From positions 1 to 64,000 of the forward strand of contig CAWDDG010000009.1 of the NCBI GenBank assembly GCA_963801065.1: a stretch of DNA of 64,000 nt, in the 5' to 3' direction. A program made the translations under genes and the position numbers. A model generated the notes under the pieces. The model had not been told where the DNA came from. It ran no database searches and saw only the letters and a list, made by a program, of their open reading frames with translations. Shown here in pieces: positions 8,375-16,842 of this stretch. Position 1 is the stretch's first letter, and each line of letters opens with the position of its first letter. This stretch comes from CAWDDG01 sp963801065 (GTDB taxonomy: Bacteria; Actinomycetota; Actinomycetes; Jiangellales; Jiangellaceae).

Positions 8375-8546
8375 GACCCCAGCGTAGGGAACGCGCGCGG
8401 GTGCACATCGGCCGAAAGAACCAGACGTTCGCCCTTCCATCGGCCGGGGCATCGCCGACCTCTGCGGCCGATGTGCACTCCGCGTCGGGTCGCCACGCTG
8501 ACGGAGATGGCAGTCGCGTTGACGCCAACGAACTGGAGGACGACCG

Positions 8547-10757
8547 ATGATGCCGCAGTCTCTGTACCGTCTTGGCCGCCTGTCTGCCCGCCGCCCGTGG
8601 CTCGTGATCGGCTCGTGGCTGGTCCTGACCCTCGTCGTCGTGGGCGCTTCCAGCACCTTCGGTCAACGTCTGAAGGACTCCCTGCAGGTGCCGGGACTCG
8701 ACTCTCAGCAGGCGAGCGAGCTGATGGCCGCCGCTGGCGCAGGCGATGACGGCCTGACGGCTCAGGTGGTCGTGACTCCGCTGGCCGCGGACGCAACGTT
8801 TTTCGACTCTGCGGAGGCAAGGTCTGCGCTCGCGCAGCTGCAGGCCGGCGCCGCCGCCCTGCCCCACGTTCTCAGGACGACTGATCCGGCGGGTGCGCTG
8901 GCCGCCGGTCCCGAGGTGGCGGTGCAGCGCGGTGTCGTGTCGGCAGACGGACGCGTCGCTCTCATCCGGCTGCAGTACCCGCTAGTGGACGAGCTCTCGC
9001 CCGAGGACCTCAGCAACCTCAAGGCGTTCGGTGCCGACGCAGCGGCCGGGTCGCCGCTGCGGATCGAGATGGGTGGCGACCTGTACTTCGCGTTCGAGCA
9101 GGCGCAGCCCGGCCTGGGCGAGCTCATCGGCCTGTTCGTTGCGGCGCTCATTCTGTTCATCGCCTTCGGTTCCGTGATCGCCACGGCCCTCCCGCTCGGC
9201 ACAGCCGTGCTCGGGCTCGCCATCGGTGTCAGCTCCATGTCACTCATCGCCAACGTCATCGACATCCCGAGCTGGGCGCCGGTCCTCGGGGCCATGGTGG
9301 GGCTGGGTGTCGGCATCGACTACGCCTTGTTCATCGTGACCCGGCACCGTGACTACCTCGCTCGCGGCGTGCCGGTCGAGGAGTCGGTCGGCTCCGCGCT
9401 AGCCACGGCTGGGAAACCGGTGGTGGTCGCCGGCGGCATCGTCGTTGTGGCGATCCTCGGGCTCGCCGTGGCCGGAGTCCCGTTCATGACCGCTGGTGGG
9501 ATCGCGATCTCGGTCGTCGTCCTGGTCATGGTGGGCGTCTCGGTCACGCTGCTGCCTGCGTTCCTCGGCCTGGCCGGGCACCGCATCAACCGGCGCACGC
9601 ACCGTCCCGGGCGCGGCAGCGTCGAGCCTCCGGTCAGCCTGGGGTGGTCAAGATGGATCCGGCACGTGACCCGCAACCCTTGGCCCTACGCCGTGGGAGT
9701 TACCGTGCTATTGCTCGCTCTGGCCGCCCCCGTCCTGGCGCTGCGCGCGGGCATCCCCGACGACGGTGCGCTGCCAGCGGGCCGGACCGAGCGCCAGGCC
9801 TACGACCTTCTCGCCCAAGGGTTCGGTCCCGGCAGCAACGGCCCGGTGGTGGTCGCCGTCGATATGGCCGGCGATCCGACCGTGATCGACCCTCTGGTGG
9901 AGGCGCTCAGTGCCGACCCCGGGATCGCCGCTGTGGGTGCCCCGGAGGTATACGCCGACGCCGGTGTGGCTGTCGTGATGGCCATCCCGACGACCGGGCC
10001 GCAGGACGCCGCCACGCACGAGACGGTCGAGCGGCTGCGCGCGGACGTGCTGCCCAGCGTGCTCGCAGGCAGCCCCGCGCAGGCACACGTCGGTGGTCAG
10101 ACGGCGAACTTCGCCGACGTCGGCGCACGCGTCAACGAACGGCTCCCGGTGTTGATCGCCGCGGTGCTTGCGATGTCTTTCGTCCTGCTCATGCTGGTCT
10201 TCCGATCGGTGCTCGTGCCGCTCAAGGCCGTGGTCCTCAACCTGCTCAGCATCGGTGCGGCGTACGGCGTGATGGTCATGGTGTTCCAGTGGGGCTGGGC
10301 CGGCGGGCTCATCGGGCTCGAGTCGACTGTGCCGATCGTCTCCTTCATCCCGATGTTCATGTTCGCGATCCTCTTCGGTCTCTCCATGGACTACGAGGTG
10401 TTCCTGTTGTCCAGGGTGCGTGAGGAGTACGTCGCGACGCGCGACAACCAGACGTCGATCGTCAACGGCATCGCCTCGACCGGGCGGGTCATCACGTCGG
10501 CGGCGCTCATCATGATCTCGGTGTTCCTCGCCTTCGTCCTGGGCGAGGACGCGGCCACGAAGATGTTCGGCCTCGGCCTGGCCACGGCAATATTTGTGGA
10601 CGCCACCCTCGTCCGCATGGTGCTCGTGCCGGCGACCATGACCCTTCTCGGCGACGCCAACTGGTGGATCCCCAGGACGCTCGACCGAAGGCTCCCGAGT
10701 CTGCGCCACGATGGGGAGGACCTGCCATCGGATCAGCTGGTCACGCTCCCATCGTGA
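8547..10757 (+). CDS. MMPL-family RND transporter
   Basis: This is a 736-residue protein. It opens with RLGRLSARRPWLVIGSWLVL (first membrane helix), followed by an extracytoplasmic domain (about 45-190) and a first bundle of five or six helices (about 190-345) with GVGIDYALFIVTRHRDYL, the RND helix-4 signature. A second extracytoplasmic domain (about 395-530) and a second bundle follow, with ILFGLSMDYEVFLLSRVREE carrying the paired Asp/Tyr of the proton path. Length and duplicated layout match actinobacterial MmpL exporters. ATG 8547 is preceded by GGAGGAC. It is transcribed away from the kinase/regulator pair across 172 bases, so shared regulation is likely. The substrate is unknown; lipids or drugs are typical for the family. 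Confidence 0.92.
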   Translation: MMPQSLYRLGRLSARRPWLVIGSWLVLTLVVVGASSTFGQRLKDSLQVPGLDSQQASELMAAAGAGDDGLTAQVVVTPLAADATFFDSAEARSALAQLQAGAAALPHVLRTTDPAGALAAGPEVAVQRGVVSADGRVALIRLQYPLVDELSPEDLSNLKAFGADAAAGSPLRIEMGGDLYFAFEQAQPGLGELIGLFVAALILFIAFGSVIATALPLGTAVLGLAIGVSSMSLIANVIDIPSWAPVLGAMVGLGVGIDYALFIVTRHRDYLARGVPVEESVGSALATAGKPVVVAGGIVVVAILGLAVAGVPFMTAGGIAISVVVLVMVGVSVTLLPAFLGLAGHRINRRTHRPGRGSVEPPVSLGWSRWIRHVTRNPWPYAVGVTVLLLALAAPVLALRAGIPDDGALPAGRTERQAYDLLAQGFGPGSNGPVVVAVDMAGDPTVIDPLVEALSADPGIAAVGAPEVYADAGVAVVMAIPTTGPQDAATHETVERLRADVLPSVLAGSPAQAHVGGQTANFADVGARVNERLPVLIAAVLAMSFVLLMLVFRSVLVPLKAVVLNLLSIGAAYGVMVMVFQWGWAGGLIGLESTVPIVSFIPMFMFAILFGLSMDYEVFLLSRVREEYVATRDNQTSIVNGIASTGRVITSAALIMISVFLAFVLGEDAATKMFGLGLATAIFVDATLVRMVLVPATMTLLGDANWWIPRTLDRRLPSLRHDGEDLPSDQLVTLPS

Positions 10758-11217
10758 CCCTGCGGACCCCTCAGGCCGTGGCGGCACGCCCCGGACGGCG
10801 GAGGGACCTTCCGTGTCTTTCGCTCTGCGCGCGGCTGGCTGACCCGGGTTGGCGGCCACCCCGGCCAGCGGCACTGCTTGCTCGGGTGCCGACTGAACGC
10901 GCTTTCTGTTCGCCGACGGACATTAGCCGACATGACCGCGTCTGTATCGGCAGCGCGCCGAACGTAATGTTGAGTGGGTGCCGTCGTCGGCTAGGAGCCT
11001 GTTACGCGCCGCTGATCTCGCCGGGCGCTCGACAGAACCGAGATAAACGAGCCAGCCAACTTACTCATCTGCCGCTGAGAGTGAGACCGGCACGTGTCTA
11101 GGCCACTTGGTACGGCCTCGTCATAGCGCGATCAGAAGCGCAAGCGGACGAAATAGTTCTCCATTTCGACCAGTGATTAACCACAGGGTTCGAGTAAGCG
11201 CGACAAGGTCCCGTCGG
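10758..11217. other. Intergenic region before HTH copy B
   Basis: No gene is recognisable between 10758 and 11070. The last 147 bases (11071-11217) belong to the tRNA-proximal direct repeat described separately. The open frame on the plus strand through 11101 is a tail extension of another frame over the MMPL gene and looks non-coding. Confidence 0.5.
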
Positions 11218-11226
11218 AGTGGAGCT
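11071..11226 (+). repeat. tRNA-proximal direct repeat, copy 1
   Basis: This is about 156 bp that matches 13634-13790 in the same orientation. Shared blocks include GCCGCTGAGAGT, CACGTGTCTAGGCC, GGTACGGCCTCGTCAT and ACCAGTGATTAACCACAGGG. The last part, CGTCGGAGTGGAGCT, is identical and includes the last eight bases of the tRNA-Ala gene. In this copy the sequence runs straight into the HTH frame instead of a tRNA. This resembles a partial duplication of a tRNA flank, as integration or recombination at a tRNA 3' end would leave. Confidence 0.85.
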
Positions 11227-11620
11227 TGTGCGCCTCTACTCGAACCCTGACATTCGGGATGTGGTGGCACATGCTGCCCAGGCGGTCGCCCATATCAAGA
11301 TCAACCACGGGAGCACCGCTTCACCTCTTTCAGTTCGCAGGCGCTGGCGGCTCGTCGAACGGCTTGGCGAGCAGATCATCCGCGAACTGCTGAGTGACAG
11401 CCACGCCGGAACACCGAAACGAGAACTGGCGGAGCGCTACGGCATCAGCGTGAGCAGCGTAAAGCGCATCCTGCGCCATGATCTCAACCTGAAGCACTAC
11501 AACAGCGCATAGCTGTCGCGGGTGCGCTACCTCTCAGGCGCAACCTCACTCTGCCCGTCACCAATGTCGTAAAACCCTGCCGGGCGTCTCTAGCGGAGCG
11601 CACGCCCTCTTCTGCCGATG
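11218..11620 (+). repeat. Direct repeat, HTH unit copy B
   Basis: This is the second copy of the repeat at 5917-6309, in the same orientation and about 5.3 kb away. It contains the longer HTH frame and the shared non-coding tail ending TGCCGATG. It begins exactly where the tRNA-proximal repeat ends. Confidence 0.8.
11219..11512 (+). CDS. Short helix-turn-helix protein, resolvase C-terminal-like (copy B)
   Basis: This is a 97-residue frame from GTG 11219. The HTH at about 55-88 reads RLGEQIIRELLSD, then GTPKRELAERYGISVSSVKR. The tail RHDLNLKHYNSA is absent from copy A, where a TGA cuts it. The first ten codons derive from sequence that resembles the complement of the tRNA-Ala 3' end (TGGAGCT followed by ACTCGAACCCTGAC). 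There is no good ribosome site. The catalytic part of a serine recombinase is missing. It could be a small DNA-binding protein or the remnant of a resolvase gene fused to a tRNA end by recombination. Confidence 0.5.
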   Translation: MELVRLYSNPDIRDVVAHAAQAVAHIKINHGSTASPLSVRRRWRLVERLGEQIIRELLSDSHAGTPKRELAERYGISVSSVKRILRHDLNLKHYNSA

Positions 11621-11664
11621 AGCGTGCGTGTCGCTGAGAACACGAGGCGACTAACGTCCATGCG

Positions 11665-12486
11665 GTGACGGAGGGCGCCGCAGCACCGGCTGCCTCGACG
11701 CCGCTGGCGCGGTCCGGGTTGGTTGGGTTCGGTGCGGGCGCGGCCGTTGGCCTGCTGGGTGGACTTGTCGGCCTTGGTGGGGCGGAGTTCCGCCTGCCAC
11801 TACTGCTGACCGTCTTTGGGTTCGCGGCGCTGGCGGCCGTCATCGTCAACAAGGCCATGAGCCTGGTCGTGGTGGTCGTGGCCATCCCGGCGCGCTTTGC
11901 GGCAGTGCCGTTGTCGGAGGTGTCCGACGAGTGGAGCGCCGTCGTGAACCTGCTTGCCGGGAGTCTGCTCGGCGCATGGTTCGGTGCCTCTTGGGCGACC
12001 CGAATGGCCTCGGCGACCCTGTATCGCGTGCTCGCGGTCCTGTTGCTGTTCATCGCGGTTGCGTTCACAGCCGAGCGGCTTGGCACCATCCCGACAGCGA
12101 GCCTCTCGAACCCGGTCCAGCTCGTGGCCGGGGTGGCCGCGGGGTTCGGCATCGGTGTGGTCGCGGCGCTGCTCGGCGTTGCCGGTGGGGAACTGCTGAT
12201 CCCGACGTTCGTCCTGCTCTACGCGGTCGATACCAAGTTGGCCGGCTCGCTGTCGCTGCTCGTGTCGCTGCCCACCATGTTGGTCGCGTTCTTCCGGTAC
12301 TCCCGCGACCAGGCGTTCGCCGTGCTGTCCGAGAACAAGCGGTTCGTGGCCTCGATGGCGGCAGGCTCGGTTGCCGGATCGGTTGCTGGCGGACTGCTCC
12401 TTGGCGTGGTCTCGGAAGCGGTGCTGGTCCCGCTGCTCGCTGTGTTGCTGGTCTACTCGGCGGTCAAGGTGTGGCGTCACGCCTGA
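11665..12486 (+). CDS. TSUP family (TauE/SafE-like) membrane permease
   Basis: This is a 273-residue protein with about eight membrane helices in two similar halves. The first half carries GLLGGLVGLGGAEFRLPLL and the second GVVAALLGVAGGELLIPTF. The repeated GxGGGxxxxP-type motif defines the TSUP (former DUF81) family, which exports sulfite, sulfoacetate or related anions. The start is GTG 11665, with only a weak upstream purine stretch. It lies between the HTH repeat and a chloroperoxidase-like gene. The substrate cannot be inferred from context. Confidence in the family is high. Confidence 0.88.
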   Translation: MTEGAAAPAASTPLARSGLVGFGAGAAVGLLGGLVGLGGAEFRLPLLLTVFGFAALAAVIVNKAMSLVVVVVAIPARFAAVPLSEVSDEWSAVVNLLAGSLLGAWFGASWATRMASATLYRVLAVLLLFIAVAFTAERLGTIPTASLSNPVQLVAGVAAGFGIGVVAALLGVAGGELLIPTFVLLYAVDTKLAGSLSLLVSLPTMLVAFFRYSRDQAFAVLSENKRFVASMAAGSVAGSVAGGLLLGVVSEAVLVPLLAVLLVYSAVKVWRHA

Positions 12487-12719
12487 CCGGGATGCCCACC
12501 ATGACGGCGCAAGACCGCCCGATCATGCCGCGAACAGCGTGCGTTCGCTCAGCGCGCAGGGGCTCGTCGTGACTGGAGACACTGACCGAAATTTGTACAT
12601 GGCATGCACTCGAAGTTCACCACGGCGGTAGCCAAGTGGCCTGGAGTGCGAATAGAGAGATGGTTACGCTGCCAGAACGGACGGTTCGGCGTCACGCCCA
12701 GACCAGCGGAGGCAGTCGC

Positions 12720-13544
12720 ATGGGCACGATCATCACGACCGATGGCACGGAGATCTTCTACAAGGACTGGGGCTCGGGCCAACCGATCGTCTTCAGCCAC
12801 GGCTGGCCGCTTTCGGGCGACGACTGGGACACCCAGATGCTGTTCTTCCTCCAGCACGGCTACCGCGTCATCGCCCATGACCGGCGCGGGCACGGACGCT
12901 CCACGCAGACCAGCGACGGTCACGACATGGACCACTACGCCGACGACCTGGCTGCGCTGACTGCCCATCTCGATCTGCGGGACGCCGTCCACGTCGGGCA
13001 CTCCACCGGTGGCGGCGAGGTCGTGCACTACATCGCTCGACACGGTGAGAGTCGCGTGGCGAAAGCGGTGCTCATCAGCGCGGTGCCGCCGCTCATGGTG
13101 CAGACCGACGCCAACCCCGGCGGCCTGCCCAAGAGCGTGTTCGACGACCTCCAGGCCCAACTGGCCGCCAACCGGTCCGAGTTCTACCGGGCGCTGCCGT
13201 CGGGACCCTTCTACGGCTTCAACCGGCCCGGCGTTCAAGCCTCGGAAGCGATCATCGAGAACTGGTGGCGCCAGGGAATGATGGGCGGAGCGAAGGCACA
13301 CTACGACGGCATCGTTGCCTTCTCCCAGACCGATTTCACCGAGGACCTCAAGAAGATCACGGTGCCGGTCCTGGTGATGCACGGCGACGACGACCAGATC
13401 GTTCCCTACGCGGACTCCGCACCGCTGTCGGCGCGGCTCGTGCAGAACGGGACGCTGAAGACCTACCCAGGATTCCCACACGGCATGCCGACCACCCAGG
13501 CCCAGACGATCAACGCTGACCTGCTGGCCTTCGTGCAGTCCTGA
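12720..13544 (+). CDS. Non-haem chloroperoxidase / arylesterase-type alpha/beta hydrolase
   Basis: This is a 274-residue protein of normal family length. HGWPLSGDDWD (27-37) forms the oxyanion region. Ser95 in GHSTGGGE is the nucleophile, Asp at about 225 in HGDDDQIVP is the acid, and His254 in FPHGMP completes the triad. These motifs match bacterial cofactor-free haloperoxidases/arylesterases, which hydrolyse esters and can perform perhydrolysis. The ATG at 12720 follows GGAGG with good spacing. The longer frame from 12636 adds 28 non-conserved residues and was rejected. It appears cytoplasmic. It is the last gene before the second tRNA-proximal repeat. Confidence 0.92.
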   Translation: MGTIITTDGTEIFYKDWGSGQPIVFSHGWPLSGDDWDTQMLFFLQHGYRVIAHDRRGHGRSTQTSDGHDMDHYADDLAALTAHLDLRDAVHVGHSTGGGEVVHYIARHGESRVAKAVLISAVPPLMVQTDANPGGLPKSVFDDLQAQLAANRSEFYRALPSGPFYGFNRPGVQASEAIIENWWRQGMMGGAKAHYDGIVAFSQTDFTEDLKKITVPVLVMHGDDDQIVPYADSAPLSARLVQNGTLKTYPGFPHGMPTTQAQTINADLLAFVQS

Positions 13545-13633
13545 CCGGCCCGGCGGCTGGGCGTCGGCTGTCGCTCTGCCCTCTGTGCACACGAACAGAC
13601 GAGATCTCATCCGAGGACTGAACATCCGGACAT

Positions 13634-13790
13634 GCCGCTGAGAGTCAGACCGGGCACGTGTCTAGGCCGCGTGGTACGGCCTCGTCATTGCGCGATAGAA
13701 GCGCAAGCGGACCGTGGAAAACTCTTCATTCGACCAGTGATTAACCACAGGGTTCGAGTAGGCGCGACAAGGTCCCGTCGGAGTGGAGCT
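13634..13790 (+). repeat. tRNA-proximal direct repeat, copy 2
   Basis: This is the partner of 11071-11226. Its right end overlaps the last bases of tRNA-Ala(GGC), so this copy is likely the native chromosomal flank. Together the two copies enclose HTH copy B, the TSUP permease and the chloroperoxidase-like gene (about 2.6 kb). Confidence 0.85.
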
Positions 13791-13856
13791 GAGGGGACTC
13801 GAACCCCTGACCCCCTCCATGCCATGGAGGTGCGCTACCAGCTGCGCCACAGCCCC
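13784..13856 (-). tRNA. tRNA-Ala(GGC)
   Basis: The minus strand folds as a complete cloverleaf. The acceptor GGGGCTG pairs with CAGCTCC through one G-T pair, and the anticodon stem CCTCC/GGAGG encloses loop ATGGCAT with anticodon GGC. The T arm is AGGGG-TTCGAGT-CCCCT. The CCA end is not encoded. The 3' end lies at 13784, facing the accessory region, as expected for a tRNA used as an integration site. Confidence 0.95.
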
Positions 13857-14373
13857 GTGCCTTACGGCCCAGCAAGGGTAACGGACCGACCGGCCGGGCT
13901 CATAATCGCGCGGTCAGCCGATGAGTTCCACGTCACATGACACTCGGACGCACTGGCGAGCCTCGATCACGGGTGACCAGCGGGCATCGAGAGCAGCCGC
14001 CCATCGCCACGTTGAGCGCGCGTCGTATAGGTCAAGTTGGCGCGCAGGCCCCAATCAGCGCTGGCGAGCGCGCCGTGCTCGTGGCGGAGAGGACTCACGG
14101 GCTGGCTGGGCTGATCGCGCTCGCGCTCGGTCGCTTCAGCGCACAGCACGTGGCGCGGAAGGGATCGCGGACAGGGGAAGCCCGACCCTTGGTCGATCGC
14201 GAGCTACGGGAGGCTGTCGGCTACGGGCAGCAGATCATTCCGCCAGGGGCACCAAGCCGTAGCGATCGTCGAGCGCGTCTGTCGCCCTGGCGAGGTTCAC
14301 GCCGGGATCAGGTTGCGAGCCCCACTCCCTGGAGGATCGCCAAAAACACCTGTGTGCGAGGTCGTTTATGACG
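13857..14373. other. Gene-free stretch between tRNA-Ala and the sulfatase
   Basis: No supported gene was found. Plus-strand frames 13921-14262 and 13937-14371 are Arg-rich with no family features. On the minus strand a short in-frame stretch near 14250-14320 reads NLARATDALDDRYGLVPLAE and then a stop. It looks like the last residues of a lost gene, but it is too short to assign. Confidence 0.45.
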
Positions 14374-16716
14374 CTACTCGCGGGCCATCATCGCAGCGCC
14401 CTCTATCTCCAAATCGATGAACTGCTCGCCCGAGACGTCGACGATCGCATGGCGAATCGTGCCTCCCGCGAACGCGTAGGGTCTCGTGCCCCGATAGTCG
14501 TCGGTCACCGGCTCGCCCGGATCCTTGCCGACGTTGAGGCCCTCGCCGACGAGCGAGAAGTTCCCGGGCTGGGTCATGATCCGCCCCTCGCCGACCTTCT
14601 CATCGTTGACGTACAGCGACACTGTGCCGGTCGTCGGAATGCTGTCGTCCTCGCGCACGAACGCAGCAGACAGGATGACCTTGCCCGTTGGGAGTTCCTT
14701 CGTCGAAGCGACCATCTGTTCGTTGCTGCCCACGAAGTTGTAGACGTACTTCAGCCTGTGATCCTTGACGTACAGGGAGTGGCCGCCGAAGCGCGCGCCG
14801 TGCGAGAACAACACGCCTGCGGCCTCCGGTGTCTCGATTTCGACCTCGACTGCGATCGTGTAGCTGCGGTTGCGGATGCTGACCGCAGCTGACTCCGGGA
14901 CCTCTGCGGTGCCCGGGTAGTAGATGTACCGATCCCGTGGCGGGGCCATCTGCGGTCGAGTCGGATCGGCGAGCACCTCTACCGCCGTCTTGTCCAAGAG
15001 CGGGAGCCCGTTGTACATGCCGGCGAGGTGGAACCAGTGGTTGATCATTTCCTGCAGCTTCACTGGCTCCTGGGCCGCCAGGTCGTGGCTCTCGGTCGGG
15101 TCCTCCACCGTGTTGTAGAGCTCCCAGCGGTCGTGGTCGAAGTTTCCCCAGCCGGCGATGGTTGGGTGAACGCTGACCGCCTTCCAGCCCTTGTGCCAGA
15201 CGGCACGCGACCCGAGCATCGAGAAGAAGCCGGACTCCTTCGGGGTCGGGACATCGTCGCTGTCGAAGGTCGAGCGGAAGCTGACCCCTTCGAGCGGGAT
15301 CTGCGGGAAGCCCTTCACGACCTCCGGCATCTCGATCCCGATGAGGTCGTACATCGTGGGGACGACATCGGTGGCGTGCAGGAACTGATGGCGAAGCTCG
15401 CCGCTGGCCTTGATGCCGGCCGGCCAGGAGATGACGAGCGGGTCTGCCACGCCACCCTCGAAGTTGTAGCGCTTCCACATCTTGAACGGCGTGTTGAAGG
15501 CCCACGCCCAGCCTGTCGGGTAGTGGTTGTAGGTGGCGGGCGAGCCCAGCTCGTCGAGATACCGGAGATTCTCCTCCATGTCATCGGGGATGCCGTTGAA
15601 GAATTTGGACTCGTTGACCGAGCCGTTGGGACCGCCCTCCGCGCTGGCTCCGTTGTCCGAGACCAGGACGACGATCGTGTTCTCGAACTGACCGGACTGT
15701 TCGAGGAAGTCGAGGAGTCGCCCGATCTCGTGGTCGGTGTGGTTGAGGAACCCGGCGTACACCTCGGCCATCCGGGTGAACAGCCGCTTCTCGTCATCCG
15801 ACAGCGAGTCCCACGGCCGCACCACGTCGAGCGGCGGCCAGGGCTTGCCGTCGACGCTCTGCTCTCCCGTGTACGGGTTGAGCGGGGTCAGCTCCGCGTT
15901 CGCCGGGAAGATCCCGCTCTTCTTCTGTCTTTCGAAGACGAGCTCGCGGTACTTCTCGTACCCCATATCGAACCTGCCCGCGTACTTCTCGATCCACTCC
16001 TTCGGCGCGTGGTGCGGAGCGTGGCAGGCGCCAGGGCAGTAGTACATGAAGAACGGCTTGTCCGGCGCGATCACCTTCGCGTCCTTGATGAACTCGATCG
16101 CCCTGTCGGTCAGATCGGTCGTCAGGTGATAGCCGTCCTCCGGCCAGCCGGGTTGCTCCACCGGGTGGTTGTCGTAGACCAGGTCGGGATACCACTGGTT
16201 GGTCTCGCCCCCCAGGAACCCGTAGTAGCGCTCGAAGCCGCGACCAACGGGCCAGTTCCGCTTCGTGGACGCCAGGTTCATCTCGTCGGCCGGGCACAGG
16301 TGCCACTTCCCGAGCATGTACGTGTTCCAGCCGCGCTCGCCCAGCACCTCGGCGATCGTGGCGCACTCGAACGGGATGTGGCCGTTCGAGTTGGGGAAGC
16401 CGGTCGTGGCCTCCGCGATACACGCCATGCCGTTCGTCGTGTGGTTGCGCCCAGTGAGGAGAGACGACCGAGTCGGCGAGCACAGCGCCGTCGTGTGCCA
16501 GTTTGTGTACGTCAGGCCGCTCGCTGCGAGTTTGTTGATGTTCGGAGTCTCGATCAGCCCACCCCATGGCTCCATCGCAGAGAAGCCGACGTCGTCCAAT
16601 ACGATGTACAAGACGCTGGGCGCACCCCGGGGTGCCGCCGGCTGCAGGTACGGTTCCCAATCCGGCACCGAGTCTCGATCGTCGATGTTGATCGTGCCCT
16701 TGAATTGCCTGCTCAT
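14374..16716 (-). CDS. Arylsulfatase (FGly-dependent sulfatase) with C-terminal beta domain
   Basis: This is a 780-residue sulfatase. Asp41/Asp42 in IVLDDVG are metal ligands. The formylglycine motif CSPTRSSLLTGR has Cys79 as the residue to be oxidised, so activity needs a formylglycine-generating enzyme, none of which is in the window. GKWHLCP, a further metal site VSDNGASAEGG, and the late motif FEGGVADPLVISWPAG are all typical. After about residue 600 comes a beta-sandwich-like region (YTIAVEVEIETPEAAGVLFS, SLYVNDEKVGEG) common in large arylsulfatases. I see no signal peptide. The start at 16716 was chosen over 16761 because GAAGCGAGG precedes it. It is an isolated gene. The substrate is an unknown sulfate ester. 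Confidence 0.93.
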   Translation of the reverse strand: MSRQFKGTINIDDRDSVPDWEPYLQPAAPRGAPSVLYIVLDDVGFSAMEPWGGLIETPNINKLAASGLTYTNWHTTALCSPTRSSLLTGRNHTTNGMACIAEATTGFPNSNGHIPFECATIAEVLGERGWNTYMLGKWHLCPADEMNLASTKRNWPVGRGFERYYGFLGGETNQWYPDLVYDNHPVEQPGWPEDGYHLTTDLTDRAIEFIKDAKVIAPDKPFFMYYCPGACHAPHHAPKEWIEKYAGRFDMGYEKYRELVFERQKKSGIFPANAELTPLNPYTGEQSVDGKPWPPLDVVRPWDSLSDDEKRLFTRMAEVYAGFLNHTDHEIGRLLDFLEQSGQFENTIVVLVSDNGASAEGGPNGSVNESKFFNGIPDDMEENLRYLDELGSPATYNHYPTGWAWAFNTPFKMWKRYNFEGGVADPLVISWPAGIKASGELRHQFLHATDVVPTMYDLIGIEMPEVVKGFPQIPLEGVSFRSTFDSDDVPTPKESGFFSMLGSRAVWHKGWKAVSVHPTIAGWGNFDHDRWELYNTVEDPTESHDLAAQEPVKLQEMINHWFHLAGMYNGLPLLDKTAVEVLADPTRPQMAPPRDRYIYYPGTAEVPESAAVSIRNRSYTIAVEVEIETPEAAGVLFSHGARFGGHSLYVKDHRLKYVYNFVGSNEQMVASTKELPTGKVILSAAFVREDDSIPTTGTVSLYVNDEKVGEGRIMTQPGNFSLVGEGLNVGKDPGEPVTDDYRGTRPYAFAGGTIRHAIVDVSGEQFIDLEIEGAAMMARE

Positions 16717-16842
16717 GGCGTTTCGCCTCGCTTCCGGATCAATGTCGTCCCGAGAAGACAAGCAATCTTCGGCACGACGTGCACGCTGCCCACATCATCC
16801 CGACGGGATGAAGCGGGAGAGATCAGGCAGATGCTGCTGTCG

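Noticed and set aside
5912..11512. Complete IS or transposon with the HTH frames as transposases
   Set aside because: The frames lack any catalytic domain (no DDE, Ser or Tyr recombinase core), and the repeats have no inverted ends or visible target duplication.
13662..13850. Minus-strand frame reading MAQLVAHLHGMEGVRGSSPL
   Set aside because: It is a translation of tRNA-Ala and its flank, a common false ORF over tRNA genes.
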